A stretch of DNA of 64,000 nucleotides from Campylobacter concisus ATCC 51562 (lineage in GTDB: Bacteria; Campylobacterota; Campylobacteria; Campylobacterales; Campylobacteraceae), in contig NZ_ANNI01000001.1 of the NCBI RefSeq assembly GCF_000466745.1, forward strand, positions 124,001 to 188,000, in the 5' to 3' direction. Below the pieces are notes generated by a model. The model ran no database searches. It was not told the origin of the DNA and saw only the letters and a program-made list of their open reading frames with translations. Numbering within the stretch: the first letter of the stretch is position 1; every line of letters starts with the position of its first letter. The position numbers were made by a program, and so were the translations under genes. Of this stretch, positions 44,189 to 53,622 are shown piece after piece.

Positions 44189-45319
44189 ATGAAAATTTTT
44201 ATAATCGGTAATGTCTCGTCTATGATGATAAATTTTAGAGAAGAGCTCATAAAATTACTTGTATCAAAAGGGCATGATGTCTACTGTTTAGTTAGTGACT
44301 ACAATGAAGAAAGTAGAAAAAAAATAATCTCATTGGGTGCAACACCGCTTGACCATACTTTAAATGCAAAAGGGCTAAATCCATTTAAAGATCTCATTGC
44401 TACATATGATTTTATTAAGCTATTTAGGCAGCATAGGCCAGATGCGATTTTTTCTTTTTTTGTTAAACCAGTTATTTTTGTAACTATAGCCGCAAAAATA
44501 GCAAGAGTGCCAAGAATAGCAGGCATGATAGAAGGGCTTGGTGGAGCTTTTACAGTTCATAAAAATGGGCAAACAATGAAGGCGAAAATTATCAAAACTA
44601 TACAAGTTCTTTTATATAAAATTTCACTACCATCTCTTGACGAGCTTATATTTTTAAATAATGACGATAAAAAGGACTTGATTGATAGATACAATATAAA
44701 AGCAAAGTCCATAAATATATTAGGTGGTATAGGTGTTGATCTTGATAAATTCTCATATACTAAAGCACCTATTGAACCTATAAATTTTATTTTTATAGCA
44801 AGACTTCTTGCAGAAAAGGGAATATTTGAGTATTTGGAAGCAGCTAAAATCGTAAAAGAAAAATATAAAGATGTAAAGTTTTATATATTTGGTAGTTTTG
44901 ATGAGCACAATCCATTTGGATTAACGCATGAAGAACTAAAACCTTATCTTGATAGTGGTGTAGTTATATACCCTGGCTTCGTAAATAATATAAAAGAACG
45001 GATCGTGAATAGTTCTATTTTTGTCTTGCCTTCGTATTACAGAGAAGGTGTGCCAAGAAGTACGCAGGAAGCCATGGCGATAGGAAGGGCAGTAATAACC
45101 ACAAATAGTGTAGGATGTAAAGAAACTGTTGAAGATAGTGTAAATGGGTTTTTGGTACCACCATTTGATAGTAAAATTTTGGCACAAAAGATGATTTATT
45201 TTATACAAAATCCAGAAATGATAGTCCAAATGGGTATAGAAAGCAGAAAAATAGCTGAAGTAAAATTTAATATAAATGAAAAGAATGAAATACTTGTAAA
45301 GATTATTATTGGGAAATAG
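44189..45319 (+). CDS. Family 4 glycosyltransferase, PglA-like
   Basis: A 376-residue GT-B enzyme. I start at ATG 44189, which has a TTGGAG ribosome site 5 bases away; the in-frame ATG at 44174 has none. N-terminus KIFIIGNVSSMMINFREEL, then GMIEGLGGAF and the C-terminal EX7E region SYYREGVPRSTQEAMAIG. It has the size and pattern of C. jejuni PglA, which adds the second sugar (GalNAc) in protein N-glycosylation, and of related LPS transferases. It is the last gene of the island; no terminator is obvious after it. Confidence 0.85.
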   Translation: MKIFIIGNVSSMMINFREELIKLLVSKGHDVYCLVSDYNEESRKKIISLGATPLDHTLNAKGLNPFKDLIATYDFIKLFRQHRPDAIFSFFVKPVIFVTIAAKIARVPRIAGMIEGLGGAFTVHKNGQTMKAKIIKTIQVLLYKISLPSLDELIFLNNDDKKDLIDRYNIKAKSINILGGIGVDLDKFSYTKAPIEPINFIFIARLLAEKGIFEYLEAAKIVKEKYKDVKFYIFGSFDEHNPFGLTHEELKPYLDSGVVIYPGFVNNIKERIVNSSIFVLPSYYREGVPRSTQEAMAIGRAVITTNSVGCKETVEDSVNGFLVPPFDSKILAQKMIYFIQNPEMIVQMGIESRKIAEVKFNINEKNEILVKIIIGK

Positions 45320-45438
45320 CACATTGCCATTTTTAGGTTTTTAATTTAAAAAATTTTATATTGACTTGACTTCAGCAAGCTTATCGTGATTTAAATAATA
45401 AAACCAAGACAAGCTCACTAGTTTTCTAGGCTAGACTT

Positions 45439-45794
45439 CTACCCCGTTAGTCCACTAACTGATTTTGTATTATTCTTATCAGCCTTTTGTTTTAAAAATT
45501 CCTCTTCCTCTTTTGTAGGTTTATACTCACCTTTGAAGAATTTTTCTTAGTATCAATCTTTTGCTCTAGTATCTTTCTCTCATGAATTTTATATGTTGGC
45601 TTCAGTACTAAAGATAATTTCTAAAGCTAACGCTATATGCCCTATATCATAGTGGTAGCTTACACATTTTAGCTCTTTAGGAGTGCCAAGGGGTTTTTGT
45701 GGCGATAACTTGTGAGTTGCCGATATTGACCGGATAGTTTTCATCTTTACCGATAACTGTGAAACAAGTGTTAGCTAATTCCAATTTTATCCAT
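45439..45794 (-). pseudogene. Frameshifted remnant of an unknown gene beside tRNA-Val
   Basis: On the minus strand three reading frames join to one plausible protein: TCFTVIGKDENYPVNIGNSQ, then GTPKELKCVSYHYDIGHIAL, then HERKILEQKID, then FKGEYKPTKEEEEFLKQKAD and a stop at 45439. At least three frameshifts separate these parts, so the gene is dead. The length if repaired is about 118 residues. I do not recognise it; it may be a relic of a mobile element or toxin/immunity cargo that entered near the tRNA. Confidence 0.6.
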
Positions 45795-45860
45795 TACATT
45801 TACTGCTTATAAATAAATTTAATTACTAAAGAATTAAGCTAAATAAAATAGAAAATAAAA

Positions 45861-45866
45861 TATAAT
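45861..45866 (+). promoter_or_regulatory. -10 box of the tRNA-Val gene
   Basis: A perfect TATAAT lies 11 bases before the first base of the mature tRNA. Confidence 0.65.
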
Positions 45867-45877
45867 CCCAAATCTTT

Positions 45878-45953
45878 GGTCCCGTAGCTCAGTTGGTAGA
45901 GCACTACCTTGACATGGTAGTGGTCGATGGTTCGAGTCCATTCGGGGCCACCA
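45878..45953 (+). tRNA. tRNA-Val (anticodon GAC)
   Basis: A 76-base cloverleaf including CCA. The acceptor stem GGTCCCG pairs with CGGGGCC (one G-U). The anticodon stem CTACC/GGTAG frames the loop TTGACAT, giving anticodon GAC (reads GUC and GUU, valine). The T arm has the normal TTCGAGTCC. A broken gene lies just upstream, consistent with past integration near this tRNA. Confidence 0.95.
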
Positions 45954-46027
45954 CTTCTAATAAAATATCCTAAACAAGAGATTTAAAAATTAATTATTAG
46001 TAAATTTTTTAAAGATTCGGTAAAGAT

Positions 46028-47461
46028 TTATTTCAAATAATCTTTCACATCATACTCTTTGCCAGCATCGTGATCTTTTAAAAGTTTTGCCACGATAGGG
46101 CTTAAAATGATGATGGCAATTAAATTTGGCACAACCATCAAGCCATTAAACATATCTGCTAGGCTCCAGACAAAATCAACCTTTTGCAAGCTTCCCAAAA
46201 ATACAAAAACGACTACTAAAATTTGAAAAGCTCTGACCGCTTTTGCCCCAAGAAGGTATCTTACATTGATCTCAGCAAAATAGTACCATCCAAGAATCGT
46301 TGTGAACGCAAAGAAAAATAGGCAAACAGCTACGAAGCTATATCCGCCAACCTTGCCAAAGATATGCGATGAGAAGGCTTCTTGCACCAAGGTGATACCT
46401 GTAAAGACTGCCTTGCCGTTTTCAAAGCTGATGACATTTGCGGTAAGTACTACAAAAACGGTTATATTTAAAACGATAAAAGTATCTACAAATACGCTCA
46501 TTATGCCAAGTACTGCTTGATCGACCGGGTGTTTGACATTAGCTGCGGCGTGCGCGTGTGGAGTTGAGCCCATGCCAGCTTCATTGCTAAAAAGGCCCCT
46601 TGCTATGCCGTATCTCATCGCAGCTGCTATACTAGCTCCAGTCGCTCCACCCCACGCAGCTGAAGGATCAAATGCTGCTTTGTAGATAAGCAAAACTGCA
46701 TCTGGAATTTCGTGAAAATTTAAAGCGATAATGATTAGTCCAACACCTACATAAAGTAAAGCCATCAAAGGCACGATCTTTTCAGCCACTCTTGCGATCG
46801 CCTTTACGCCACCTATAAAGATGACCGCACAGACGATTGCTAAAAAAGCTCCAGTTATCCACTGAGGTATACCAAAGGCACCTTTAAAGCCGTCTGAGAT
46901 CGAGTTTGCTTGCACCATATTTCCGATAAAGCCAAGTGCGATAATGATGGCGATAGCGAAAAATCCAGCTAAAATTTTTGCCCATTTTCCCTTTAATCCA
47001 CGACTTATATAAAATGCTGGACCGCCTATCGTGTGACCGCTGTCATCTTCTGTGCGGTAAATTTGAGCTAGGCAAATTTCAGCAAAATTTGTAGCCATGC
47101 CTAAAAATGCAGCGCACCACATCCAAAATATCGCTCCAGGGCCACCCATGATAAGAGCTGTTGTCGCGCCTACTAGATTGCCGGTGCCAACTTGTGCGGC
47201 GATCGCAGTTGCAACTGCTTGAAACTGGCTCATACCAGCCTTGCCAGCAGCTTCGCCGTGAAGCGAGAAATTCCCAAAAAGTTCTCTTAGGCCCATTTTA
47301 AACTTAAAAATTTGAACAAACCCAAGCCTAATAGTAAAAAATAGTCCGGTGCCGCAAAGTAGGGCGATAAGGAAGTATGGACCCCAAAGAAATGAATTTA
47401 TACTCTCAACGCAATTATTTAAAATTTCAGCAAAATTTGTAAGCATTTTCTTAACTTTCAT
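46028..47461 (-). CDS. Sodium:alanine/glycine symporter (AGCS family)
   Basis: A 477-residue inner-membrane carrier with about ten helices. Family marks are LSVGTGN-like AAQVGTGNLVGATTALIMGGPGA, FWMWCAAFLGMATNFAEICLAQ and GLFSNEAGMGSTPHAHAAA. It takes up alanine or glycine with Na+, in line with the amino-acid-based metabolism of Campylobacter. The start could also be the Met six residues later. It stands alone; both flanking intergenic stretches carry gene relics. Confidence 0.9.
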   Translation of the reverse strand: MKVKKMLTNFAEILNNCVESINSFLWGPYFLIALLCGTGLFFTIRLGFVQIFKFKMGLRELFGNFSLHGEAAGKAGMSQFQAVATAIAAQVGTGNLVGATTALIMGGPGAIFWMWCAAFLGMATNFAEICLAQIYRTEDDSGHTIGGPAFYISRGLKGKWAKILAGFFAIAIIIALGFIGNMVQANSISDGFKGAFGIPQWITGAFLAIVCAVIFIGGVKAIARVAEKIVPLMALLYVGVGLIIIALNFHEIPDAVLLIYKAAFDPSAAWGGATGASIAAAMRYGIARGLFSNEAGMGSTPHAHAAANVKHPVDQAVLGIMSVFVDTFIVLNITVFVVLTANVISFENGKAVFTGITLVQEAFSSHIFGKVGGYSFVAVCLFFFAFTTILGWYYFAEINVRYLLGAKAVRAFQILVVVFVFLGSLQKVDFVWSLADMFNGLMVVPNLIAIIILSPIVAKLLKDHDAGKEYDVKDYLK

Positions 47462-47844
47462 TGGTGTAGTTTAGAGAGCGAGTATATTTAAAAAAATATA
47501 AAATTAAAATAAATAAGAAAAATTTTTTAGCTTGGTTTAAAATTTTGTGCTAGTTTCGGCTTACTCGCTGTGAACTTGCTTTTACTAGCAAGATTTTACG
47601 ACCAATATTTTTACGCTCTAAGGCGTTTTTTGATTGATAATTTCTAAATTTATCCCACAGTGAAGGTTTAGAATGGCTAAAATTATTTCTTGATTTTTGG
47701 ATTTTAAAATTAGATTTTTGCGTGTTTCAGACGGCTTTTACGAGAAATTTGCAATCTTTCTTGTGCGGATATAACTTGGCAAAACGTATTTGACTCTTGG
47801 TTTTGCTAAAAATCTTATAAAGCACGTTATAAGCGGTTTTGGTA

Positions 47845-48000
47845 TTAAATTTTTACTTCATTGTTATTTGCTGGATTTGCCGTATTTTGTCCGTAAATCG
47901 CCGCCCAAAGTTGTTTAAAAATTTCTGGAAATTCGCTTGCTATGCCATAAGCCGTCGTTAATCTACTCCAACGTCTTCTATCTTTAAATTTAAAACAGAC
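47845..48000 (-). pseudogene. Gene fragment without start
   Basis: A minus-strand frame encodes RRWSRLTTAYGIASEFPEIF and continues KQLWAAIYGQNTANP to a stop at 47845. The amino-acid make-up is that of a real protein, but there is a stop just upstream and no start codon. It is the C-terminal stump of a lost gene of unknown type (a prophage tail or packaging protein is conceivable). The rest of 47462-48023 shows no other convincing feature. Confidence 0.5.
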
Positions 48001-48023
48001 CTTTCAAATTGACAGAGTAAAGC

Positions 48024-49214
48024 CTAAATTTTACCCTTTGACCTTATCTTTTCTAGCCACTCATTTAGCGTTTTTTCAAAGCCTATGTCCTTGCTTTTGT
48101 AAAAAACGAGCGGTTTTTCTAGATATTTTTGCTCGACCCAGCCACCAAAATCATGCGGATAAAGGTAGTCTTTGCTCTCTTTTGTGTGGTTTTTTAGATA
48201 TGGCGGGATCTTTAAAATTTCCTCGCTTTGCACGTATCTTAGGGCGGCATTTATCGCGTTATAGCTGGAGTTTGACTTTGGCGAGCTAGCTAGATAGACG
48301 GCGCACTGAGCTAGTATTATCCTAGCCTCTGGAAAGCCTATCTCTTTTACCGCACTTAGTGTGCTTGCGGCTAAATTTAGCGCATTTGGGTTTGCATTGC
48401 CGATGTCTTCGCTGGCAAATATCGCCATCCTTCTAGCGATGAAGTCCGCACTCTCGCCAGAGTCTATGAGCCTTGCGAGATAGTAGATAACGGCGTTTTC
48501 GTCGCTTCCACGTAGGCTTTTTATAAAAGCGCTTGCTAGCTCGTAGTGCGTATCATCCTCTTTTGCTCCCTCTTTTAGGGCGTTTTGACGCAGTGTCTTT
48601 AAATTTTCCAGACTCACATTTTCATCAAGCGTGATGGCAAATTCTAGTAAATTTAGCATAGCTCTTGCGTCGCCACCGCTACTTTTAAATAGATATTCTT
48701 TGGCTTCCTCGTCTATGCTAAATGAAATTTGCTCTCTTATCTTGCCAAGAAGCTCCTCAAAATCGCCACTGCTAAGCGGCCTAAACTCAAAGAGCATAGA
48801 GCGACTTCTGATGCCTGAGCTTAGCGTGAAAAAGGGATTTTCCGTGCTAGCACCGATGACTAAGGCTTTGTAGTTTTCCATGGGAATTAGCAGTGCTTCT
48901 TGTTGGGTTTTGCTTAGGCGGTGGATCTCGTCTATGAAAAAGAGTGGCTTATTTAAGGCGTTTTCGTAGTTTTTTAAAATTTTGCGAAAGTCATCTATCT
49001 TTAAATTTCCGCCATCAAATTCGTAAAAGTCGTAGTTTGCGCCGCTTGCTACTGCTCTTGCAAAGCTCGTCTTGCCACAGCCTGCTGGACCATAAAAGAT
49101 GGAGTGTGGGATTTTGTTAGAGGCTATAAATTTTAAAAATGCTGCTTTAACCGCTTTTTGTCCGCAAATTTCATCCAAGCTTTTTGGTCTAAACATCAGT
49201 GCAAGTGAGCTCAA
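48024..49214 (-). CDS. rarA: Replication-associated recombination protein A
   Basis: A 396-residue AAA+ ATPase (MgsA/RarA family) that acts at stalled replication forks with SSB. Walker A GPAGCGKTSFARAVA near residue 43, Walker B FFIDEIHRLSKTQQEALL, sensor region GASTENPFFTLSSGIRSR. The C-terminal part has HDFGGWVEQKYL. Typical length is 420-450; this one is slightly short at the end. It follows the Nim-like gene on the minus strand by 10 bases. Confidence 0.92.
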   Translation of the reverse strand: MSSLALMFRPKSLDEICGQKAVKAAFLKFIASNKIPHSIFYGPAGCGKTSFARAVASGANYDFYEFDGGNLKIDDFRKILKNYENALNKPLFFIDEIHRLSKTQQEALLIPMENYKALVIGASTENPFFTLSSGIRSRSMLFEFRPLSSGDFEELLGKIREQISFSIDEEAKEYLFKSSGGDARAMLNLLEFAITLDENVSLENLKTLRQNALKEGAKEDDTHYELASAFIKSLRGSDENAVIYYLARLIDSGESADFIARRMAIFASEDIGNANPNALNLAASTLSAVKEIGFPEARIILAQCAVYLASSPKSNSSYNAINAALRYVQSEEILKIPPYLKNHTKESKDYLYPHDFGGWVEQKYLEKPLVFYKSKDIGFEKTLNEWLEKIRSKGKI

Positions 49215-49224
49215 ATTTCTTCCT

Positions 49225-49752
49225 TTACTTTGCTGGTTTTGGCAAAATTTTAGCTTTCGCGCTAAGACTTTCTATCTTAAACTCATAAATTTTAGTAATC
49301 TTTAACCCATACTGAGCCGCTGTTTCAAAGGTGTTCATCGCATAAGCTGTATATTTTAGGCTGAGAATTTTTAAAATTTCATATTTTTTAGCTTCGTCTG
49401 TGATCTCGTAAACTCTAGTTTTTGCGATGGCACTTTTATACTCAGTCGTAAAAACCTTACCTCCAAGTGCCTTGCCGTCGTCTTTTATCGCATCTAACTC
49501 GCTTTCGCTTAGATGTGGGACTTTGTTAAAACTAACGCAGACAAACTCCACTTTTCGTCCATCTTGAAGTAGTTTTGCCTTACAGCCAGCGGTAGCTCCG
49601 TGTATAAAAATGCTTTCACCAACTCTAACAGGCGAGATCGGTACGCTAAAAATTTCTCCCTCATCATCCACACATGAAATTACCGCATATTCACATTCAT
49701 CTATGATTTTTAGGCCATCTTCACGGCTTAGCTCTCTATCTTTTCGTCTCAT
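49225..49752 (-). CDS. Pyridoxamine 5'-phosphate oxidase-related flavoprotein (NimA-like)
   Basis: A 175-residue split-barrel flavin-binding protein: MRRKDRELSREDGLKIIDE at the N-terminus, then YAVISCVDDEGEIFSVPIS and IFIHGATAGCKAKLL. Members bind FMN or heme; some reduce nitroimidazole drugs (Nim) while most have unknown roles. Real resistance cannot be inferred from family membership. It lies 10 bases before rarA in the same direction. Confidence 0.85.
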   Translation of the reverse strand: MRRKDRELSREDGLKIIDECEYAVISCVDDEGEIFSVPISPVRVGESIFIHGATAGCKAKLLQDGRKVEFVCVSFNKVPHLSESELDAIKDDGKALGGKVFTTEYKSAIAKTRVYEITDEAKKYEILKILSLKYTAYAMNTFETAAQYGLKITKIYEFKIESLSAKAKILPKPAK

Positions 49753-49832
49753 TTTTTATCCTTTTTTTGAAAGAGCATTTTAAAATTTAAGTGCTTAAAG
49801 GCTAGTATAACGCAAAAATTTCAAGGAAAAAC

Positions 49833-50126
49833 ATGAGAAAAATAGCCATTTTTGCCATTTTATTTGGCATAAACTTAGTCCATGCAAACGATGTTTGCAA
49901 TGAATATATCAAGCAAAGTAGGCTATATCTTGACGAGCTTTATGCCAAAGAGAGCAAGCGACTTGCAAATGATGAAAAGGAGCTAAGGCTTTTTGAGCTT
50001 AAATTTGATGAGTTTAAACAAAGACAAAGCGGCCAAGAAGCCATAATTTTGCAAAACAAAGATGAGAAATTTTGCAAAAGAAAGCTTGAAGAGACAAACA
50101 AACTTTTAAATGATCTAAAAAAATAG
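49833..50126 (+). CDS. Small exported hypothetical protein
   Basis: A 97-residue protein with a signal peptide (FAILFGINLVHA, cut near residue 18) and a charged, helical mature part with two Cys residues (one near 22, one near 81) that could form a disulfide in the periplasm. An AAGGAAAAAC ribosome site precedes the ATG. It ends 1 base before the convergent ung gene. No family recognised. Confidence 0.75.
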   Translation: MRKIAIFAILFGINLVHANDVCNEYIKQSRLYLDELYAKESKRLANDEKELRLFELKFDEFKQRQSGQEAIILQNKDEKFCKRKLEETNKLLNDLKK

Positions 50127-50127
50127 A

Positions 50128-50820
50128 TCAAATTTTTACGTTTAGATCCCAGTCTATTGGTGTTTTGCCATGGTTTGCTAGATAGATATTTGCTTTTGAG
50201 AAGTGACGGCAGCCAAAAAATGCGCCACGAGCCAGTGGGCTTGGATGTGCTGCCTCTAAGATGAGGTGCTTGCTGGCGTCAATGAGCGGTGCTTTGGCTC
50301 TAGCTGGATTGCCCCAAAGCATGAAAACTACGTTTTGTAAATTTTCGCTTATCTTTTTTATTACAGCGTCAGTAAAGCCCTGCCAGCCAAAGCTTGCGTG
50401 GGAATTTGCCACTCCAGCACTAACACTTAAAGTTGAGTTTAGAAGCAGCACGCCTTGCTTTGCCCACTTTGTAAGATCGCCACTATTTGGCTCTTTTGTG
50501 CCAAGATCAGCGTAAATTTCTTTATAAATATTCACAAGACTTGGGGGGACTTTTACACCACTAGGCACTGAAAAGCTTAGCCCCATGGCTTGATTTGCGC
50601 CATGGTATGGATCTTGGCCTAGGATGACGACTTTGACAGAGTGAAATGGCGTTAGGTTAAATGCATTAAATATAAGCGCGCTTGGCGGATAGACGGTGCC
50701 AGTGCTCTTTGCTTTTAAGAAATTTTCTTTGATACGCGCGAAATTTTCACTCAAAAACTCATCTTTTAGCACCTCTTTCCAACTTGGCTCGATCTTTATG
50801 TCGTCTAAATTTATCTGCAT
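50128..50820 (-). CDS. ung: Uracil-DNA glycosylase
   Basis: A 230-residue family 1 UDG that excises uracil from DNA. The catalytic-water motif is VVILGQDPYHGANQAMGLSF (Asp near residue 88), and the C-terminal DNA-intercalation loop is AHPSPLARGAFFG. SFGWQGFTD and VFMLWGNPA are also standard. Length fits the family. It is divergent from the deacylase gene at 50885. Confidence 0.96.
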   Translation of the reverse strand: MQINLDDIKIEPSWKEVLKDEFLSENFARIKENFLKAKSTGTVYPPSALIFNAFNLTPFHSVKVVILGQDPYHGANQAMGLSFSVPSGVKVPPSLVNIYKEIYADLGTKEPNSGDLTKWAKQGVLLLNSTLSVSAGVANSHASFGWQGFTDAVIKKISENLQNVVFMLWGNPARAKAPLIDASKHLILEAAHPSPLARGAFFGCRHFSKANIYLANHGKTPIDWDLNVKI

Positions 50821-50884
50821 TTTTCTGCCTTTTGTAAGTTTTAGCGGTATAATTTTAACTAAAATTTATCTAAAGGAAAGAGCT

Positions 50885-51451
50885 GTGTCTGAGCAAATTT
50901 TTAATAAGATCTATGAGCTTCTTAGCAAGAATGAAGCTAAATTTAAAGTTCTAAATCATGAGAGTGCGACCACTTCAGAAGAGGTGGCAAAACTTAGGGG
51001 AACAAAGATGAGCCAAGGCGCAAAGGCTCTAGTTTGCTCTATAAAAGGGGTAGATGAGGAAAAATTTAGGCAAATTTTTAAAGATGAAAATGTGCTAAAT
51101 GATTATTTGCTAAGCGATGAAAAGCCAGCGATGAAGGCTGGTAAAATTTATATTTTGGCTATTTTGCCAGCTGATATGCAGGCAAATCTTGATAGCTTGA
51201 CACAAAAATTTGACGGCAAAAGGGCAAGCCTAGCTAGTCCAGATGAAGTTTTGGCATTGGCAGATTGTGTTTTTGGTTCAGTGCCACCGTTTAGCTTTCA
51301 TAAAAATTTACACATTGTAGTTGATGAAAGGTTACTACAAAGAAACGATGAGATCGCATTTAATGCGGGACTACTTGATAGATCGATCATTTTAAATACA
51401 AAAGATTATACAAAGATAGTGCGACCAACGCTAATAAATTTTGCAGAATGA
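50885..51451 (+). CDS. YbaK/EbsC-type aminoacyl-tRNA deacylase
   Basis: A 188-residue editing-domain protein. I start at GTG 50885, which has an AAAGGAAAG ribosome site; the longer frame opening at 50696 overlaps ung and encodes a non-family leader. Marks are FKVLNHESATTSEEVAKLRG (substrate pocket), KALVCSIKG and the late FGSVPPFSFHKNLHI. Such proteins hydrolyse mischarged tRNAs in trans. A possible substrate is Pro-tRNA or Thr-tRNA; thrS lies downstream, but separated by 350 bases. Confidence 0.8.
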   Translation: MSEQIFNKIYELLSKNEAKFKVLNHESATTSEEVAKLRGTKMSQGAKALVCSIKGVDEEKFRQIFKDENVLNDYLLSDEKPAMKAGKIYILAILPADMQANLDSLTQKFDGKRASLASPDEVLALADCVFGSVPPFSFHKNLHIVVDERLLQRNDEIAFNAGLLDRSIILNTKDYTKIVRPTLINFAE

Positions 51452-51454
51452 AAA

Positions 51455-51482
51455 AGTGCTAGGCTAACCACTTCCTAGCACT
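51455..51482 (+). terminator. Hairpin after the deacylase gene
   Basis: AGTGCTAGG (51455-51463) pairs perfectly with CCTAGCACT (51474-51482). It starts 4 bases past the stop. The tract after it lacks T, so it may need Rho or act as an RNA end stabiliser. Confidence 0.55.
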
Positions 51483-51501
51483 AAATATTGTCGGGAGAAA
51501 A

Positions 51502-51537
51502 ATGAATTTAAATAATGCAAAGACGAGAAATTGCTAA
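51502..51537 (+). CDS. Possible 11-residue leader ORF upstream of thrS
   Basis: A GGGAG ribosome site at 51493 is followed by ATG 51502 and a frame MNLNNAKTRNC, then stop. It sits in the 350-base gap between the deacylase gene and thrS. It has only one Thr codon, so classic attenuation is doubtful. Otherwise 51538-51801 is AT-rich and holds only a probable thrS promoter and an AAGGAAAA ribosome site. Confidence 0.2.
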   Translation: MNLNNAKTRNC

Positions 51538-51801
51538 ATTCATTTCAAGAACAAATATTATCAGGCATAATCTTAAAGTATAATAAATTATATAAATAAA
51601 AAGCTTTAAATTTAGGGATTTATACATTTAAATATAAATATATATATTTCATAAATAAATTTATAGATCAAAGCTTGTGGATTTAAAAAGAATTTATAAA
51701 AATTTGCTTAGTAAATATTAAGTTTAGCTTAAAGCCCATTTAGATAAAATCCTTAATCGTTCTTTTATCGTAAAAAAGACAATTTGATATAAGGAAAAAC
51801 A

Positions 51802-53622
51802 ATGAGCGATATCATCGCATACAAACTAAATGGCGAAATAGTCGATACTCAAAGTATCGCAGGGCGTGAGAGTAGTGCTGAGCCTATCTATTTTGACAAC
51901 TCAAAAGAGGCACTACACGTTATCAGACACTCCTGTGCGCACCTCATGGCACAAGCTATCAAATCACTCTATCCAAAGGCGAAATTCTTTGTCGGACCAA
52001 ATGTAGAAGATGGATTTTATTATGATTTTAGAGTTGATGATGAGGGTACGAAGCTAGGCGAGAGCGATCTAGCAGTGATCGAAGATAAGATGAAAGAGCT
52101 TGCTGAGAAGAAAATTGATATCATCAAAACCTGCTCAACCAAAGCTAATATGAGCGATAAATTTAAAGATGACGACCTAAAGCAAGAGGTCTTAAAAAGA
52201 ATCCCAGATGGTGAAGTTAGCAGCTACTCACAAGGTGATTTTGAAGATCTTTGCCGTGGACCACACGTACCAAATACTAAATTTTTAAAATTTTTCAAGC
52301 TTACACGTGTGGCTGGGGCTTATCTTGGCGGAGATGAGAACCGTGAGATGCTAACTAGAATTTACGGCACAGCTTACGCAGACAAAGAGAGTCTAAAAGA
52401 GCACATCCGCATCATCGAAGAGGCTAAAAAGCGCGATCACAGAAAGCTTGGCGTCGAGATGAAGCTATTTACATTTGATGAAGAAGTGGGTGGCGGTTTG
52501 CCTATCTGGCTACCAAATGGCGGACGCTTAAGATCAAAACTAGAGCAGCTCTTATACAAAGCCCACCGCGACCGCGGCTATGAGCCAGTGCGAGGTCCTG
52601 AGCTTTTAAAGGCTGACGTGTGGAGAAGAAGCGGCCACTACGCAAACTACAAAGAAAATATGTACTTTACAACGATCGATGAGACAGAGTATGGCATCAA
52701 GCCGATGAACTGCGTTGGTCACATCAAAGTTTATCAAAGTGACATCCGCTCTTACCGCGATCTCCCGCTTAAATTTTTTGAATACGGCGTCGTGCACCGT
52801 CATGAGAAAAGCGGCGTGCTTCACGGACTTTTCAGGGTTCGCGAATTTGCTCAAGATGACTCACATATCTTTTGTATGCCAAGCCAGATCAAAGAAAATA
52901 TCTTAGAAATTTTAAAATTTGCTGGCACGATAATGGAAAATTTTGGTTTCCACTATGAGATGGAGATATCAACCAAGCCAGCCAAAGCGATCGGTGGCGA
53001 TGAAATTTGGGATACAGCTACAAAAGCGCTAAAAGAAGCTCTTGATGAAAATGGCTTTAAGTACGGCATCGACGAGGGCGGCGGCGCATTTTATGGACCA
53101 AAGATCGACATTAAGATAACTGACGCGCTTAAGAGAAAGTGGCAGTGCGGCACGATACAAGTTGATTTTAACTTGCCAGAGCGCTTTGATCTAGGCTACA
53201 TCGACGCAAATAACGAAAGACAGCGCCCTGTAATGCTTCACAGAGCCTTGCTTGGCAGTTTTGAGAGATTTATAGGAATTTTACTTGAGCACACTGCTGG
53301 CGAGCTACCATTTTTCATAGCTCCTACGCAAGTCGTCATCGTGCCTATTAGCGACGCGCATTTAGACTACGCAAAAGAAATTTCACGCGAGCTAAGAAAG
53401 ATCAACGTCGATAGCGAGATCGCAAGTAAAAATGAGAGTTTAAATAAGAGAATAAGAACGGCAGAAAAACAAAGGGTGCCTATGATAGTCGTGCTAGGTG
53501 ACAACGAAGTAGCGAACAAGAGCGTTGCATTGCGCGACAGACAGGCTAGGACGCAGAGCGATATGAGCTTGGCGGAATTTATAAATTTAACGAAGGAGAA
53601 ACTTAGTGAGGTACATTTTTGA
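51802..53622 (+). CDS. thrS: Threonyl-tRNA synthetase
   Basis: A 606-residue class II synthetase, a little shorter than E. coli ThrRS (642) because the N-terminal TGS-like part is reduced. The editing domain has [16 protein letters not shown]. The catalytic core has [25 protein letters not shown] (zinc Cys), [14 protein letters not shown] and [16 protein letters not shown]. The C-terminal domain has [11 protein letters not shown]. It is translationally coupled to infC through a 4-base overlap. Confidence 0.97.
   Translation: MSDIIAYKLNGEIVDTQSIAGRESSAEPIYFDNSKEALHVIRHSCAHLMAQAIKSLYPKAKFFVGPNVEDGFYYDFRVDDEGTKLGESDLAVIEDKMKELAEKKIDIIKTCSTKANMSDKFKDDDLKQEVLKRIPDGEVSSYSQGDFEDLCRGPHVPNTKFLKFFKLTRVAGAYLGGDENREMLTRIYGTAYADKESLKEHIRIIEEAKKRDHRKLGVEMKLFTFDEEVGGGLPIWLPNGGRLRSKLEQLLYKAHRDRGYEPVRGPELLKADVWRRSGHYANYKENMYFTTIDETEYGIKPMNCVGHIKVYQSDIRSYRDLPLKFFEYGVVHRHEKSGVLHGLFRVREFAQDDSHIFCMPSQIKENILEILKFAGTIMENFGFHYEMEISTKPAKAIGGDEIWDTATKALKEALDENGFKYGIDEGGGAFYGPKIDIKITDALKRKWQCGTIQVDFNLPERFDLGYIDANNERQRPVMLHRALLGSFERFIGILLEHTAGELPFFIAPTQVVIVPISDAHLDYAKEISRELRKINVDSEIASKNESLNKRIRTAEKQRVPMIVVLGDNEVANKSVALRDRQARTQSDMSLAEFINLTKEKLSEVHF

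Noticed and set aside
19037-45319. Classic flagellin glycosylation locus
   Set aside because: No flagellin, maf or pseudaminic acid genes are present. The flippase and GT set suit an LOS or lipid-linked glycan better, though use on flagella is not excluded.
47500-47840. Further minus-strand gene (AYNVLYKIFSKTKSQIRFAK and onward)
   Set aside because: About 40 codons between stops, no start; too short to separate from chance.
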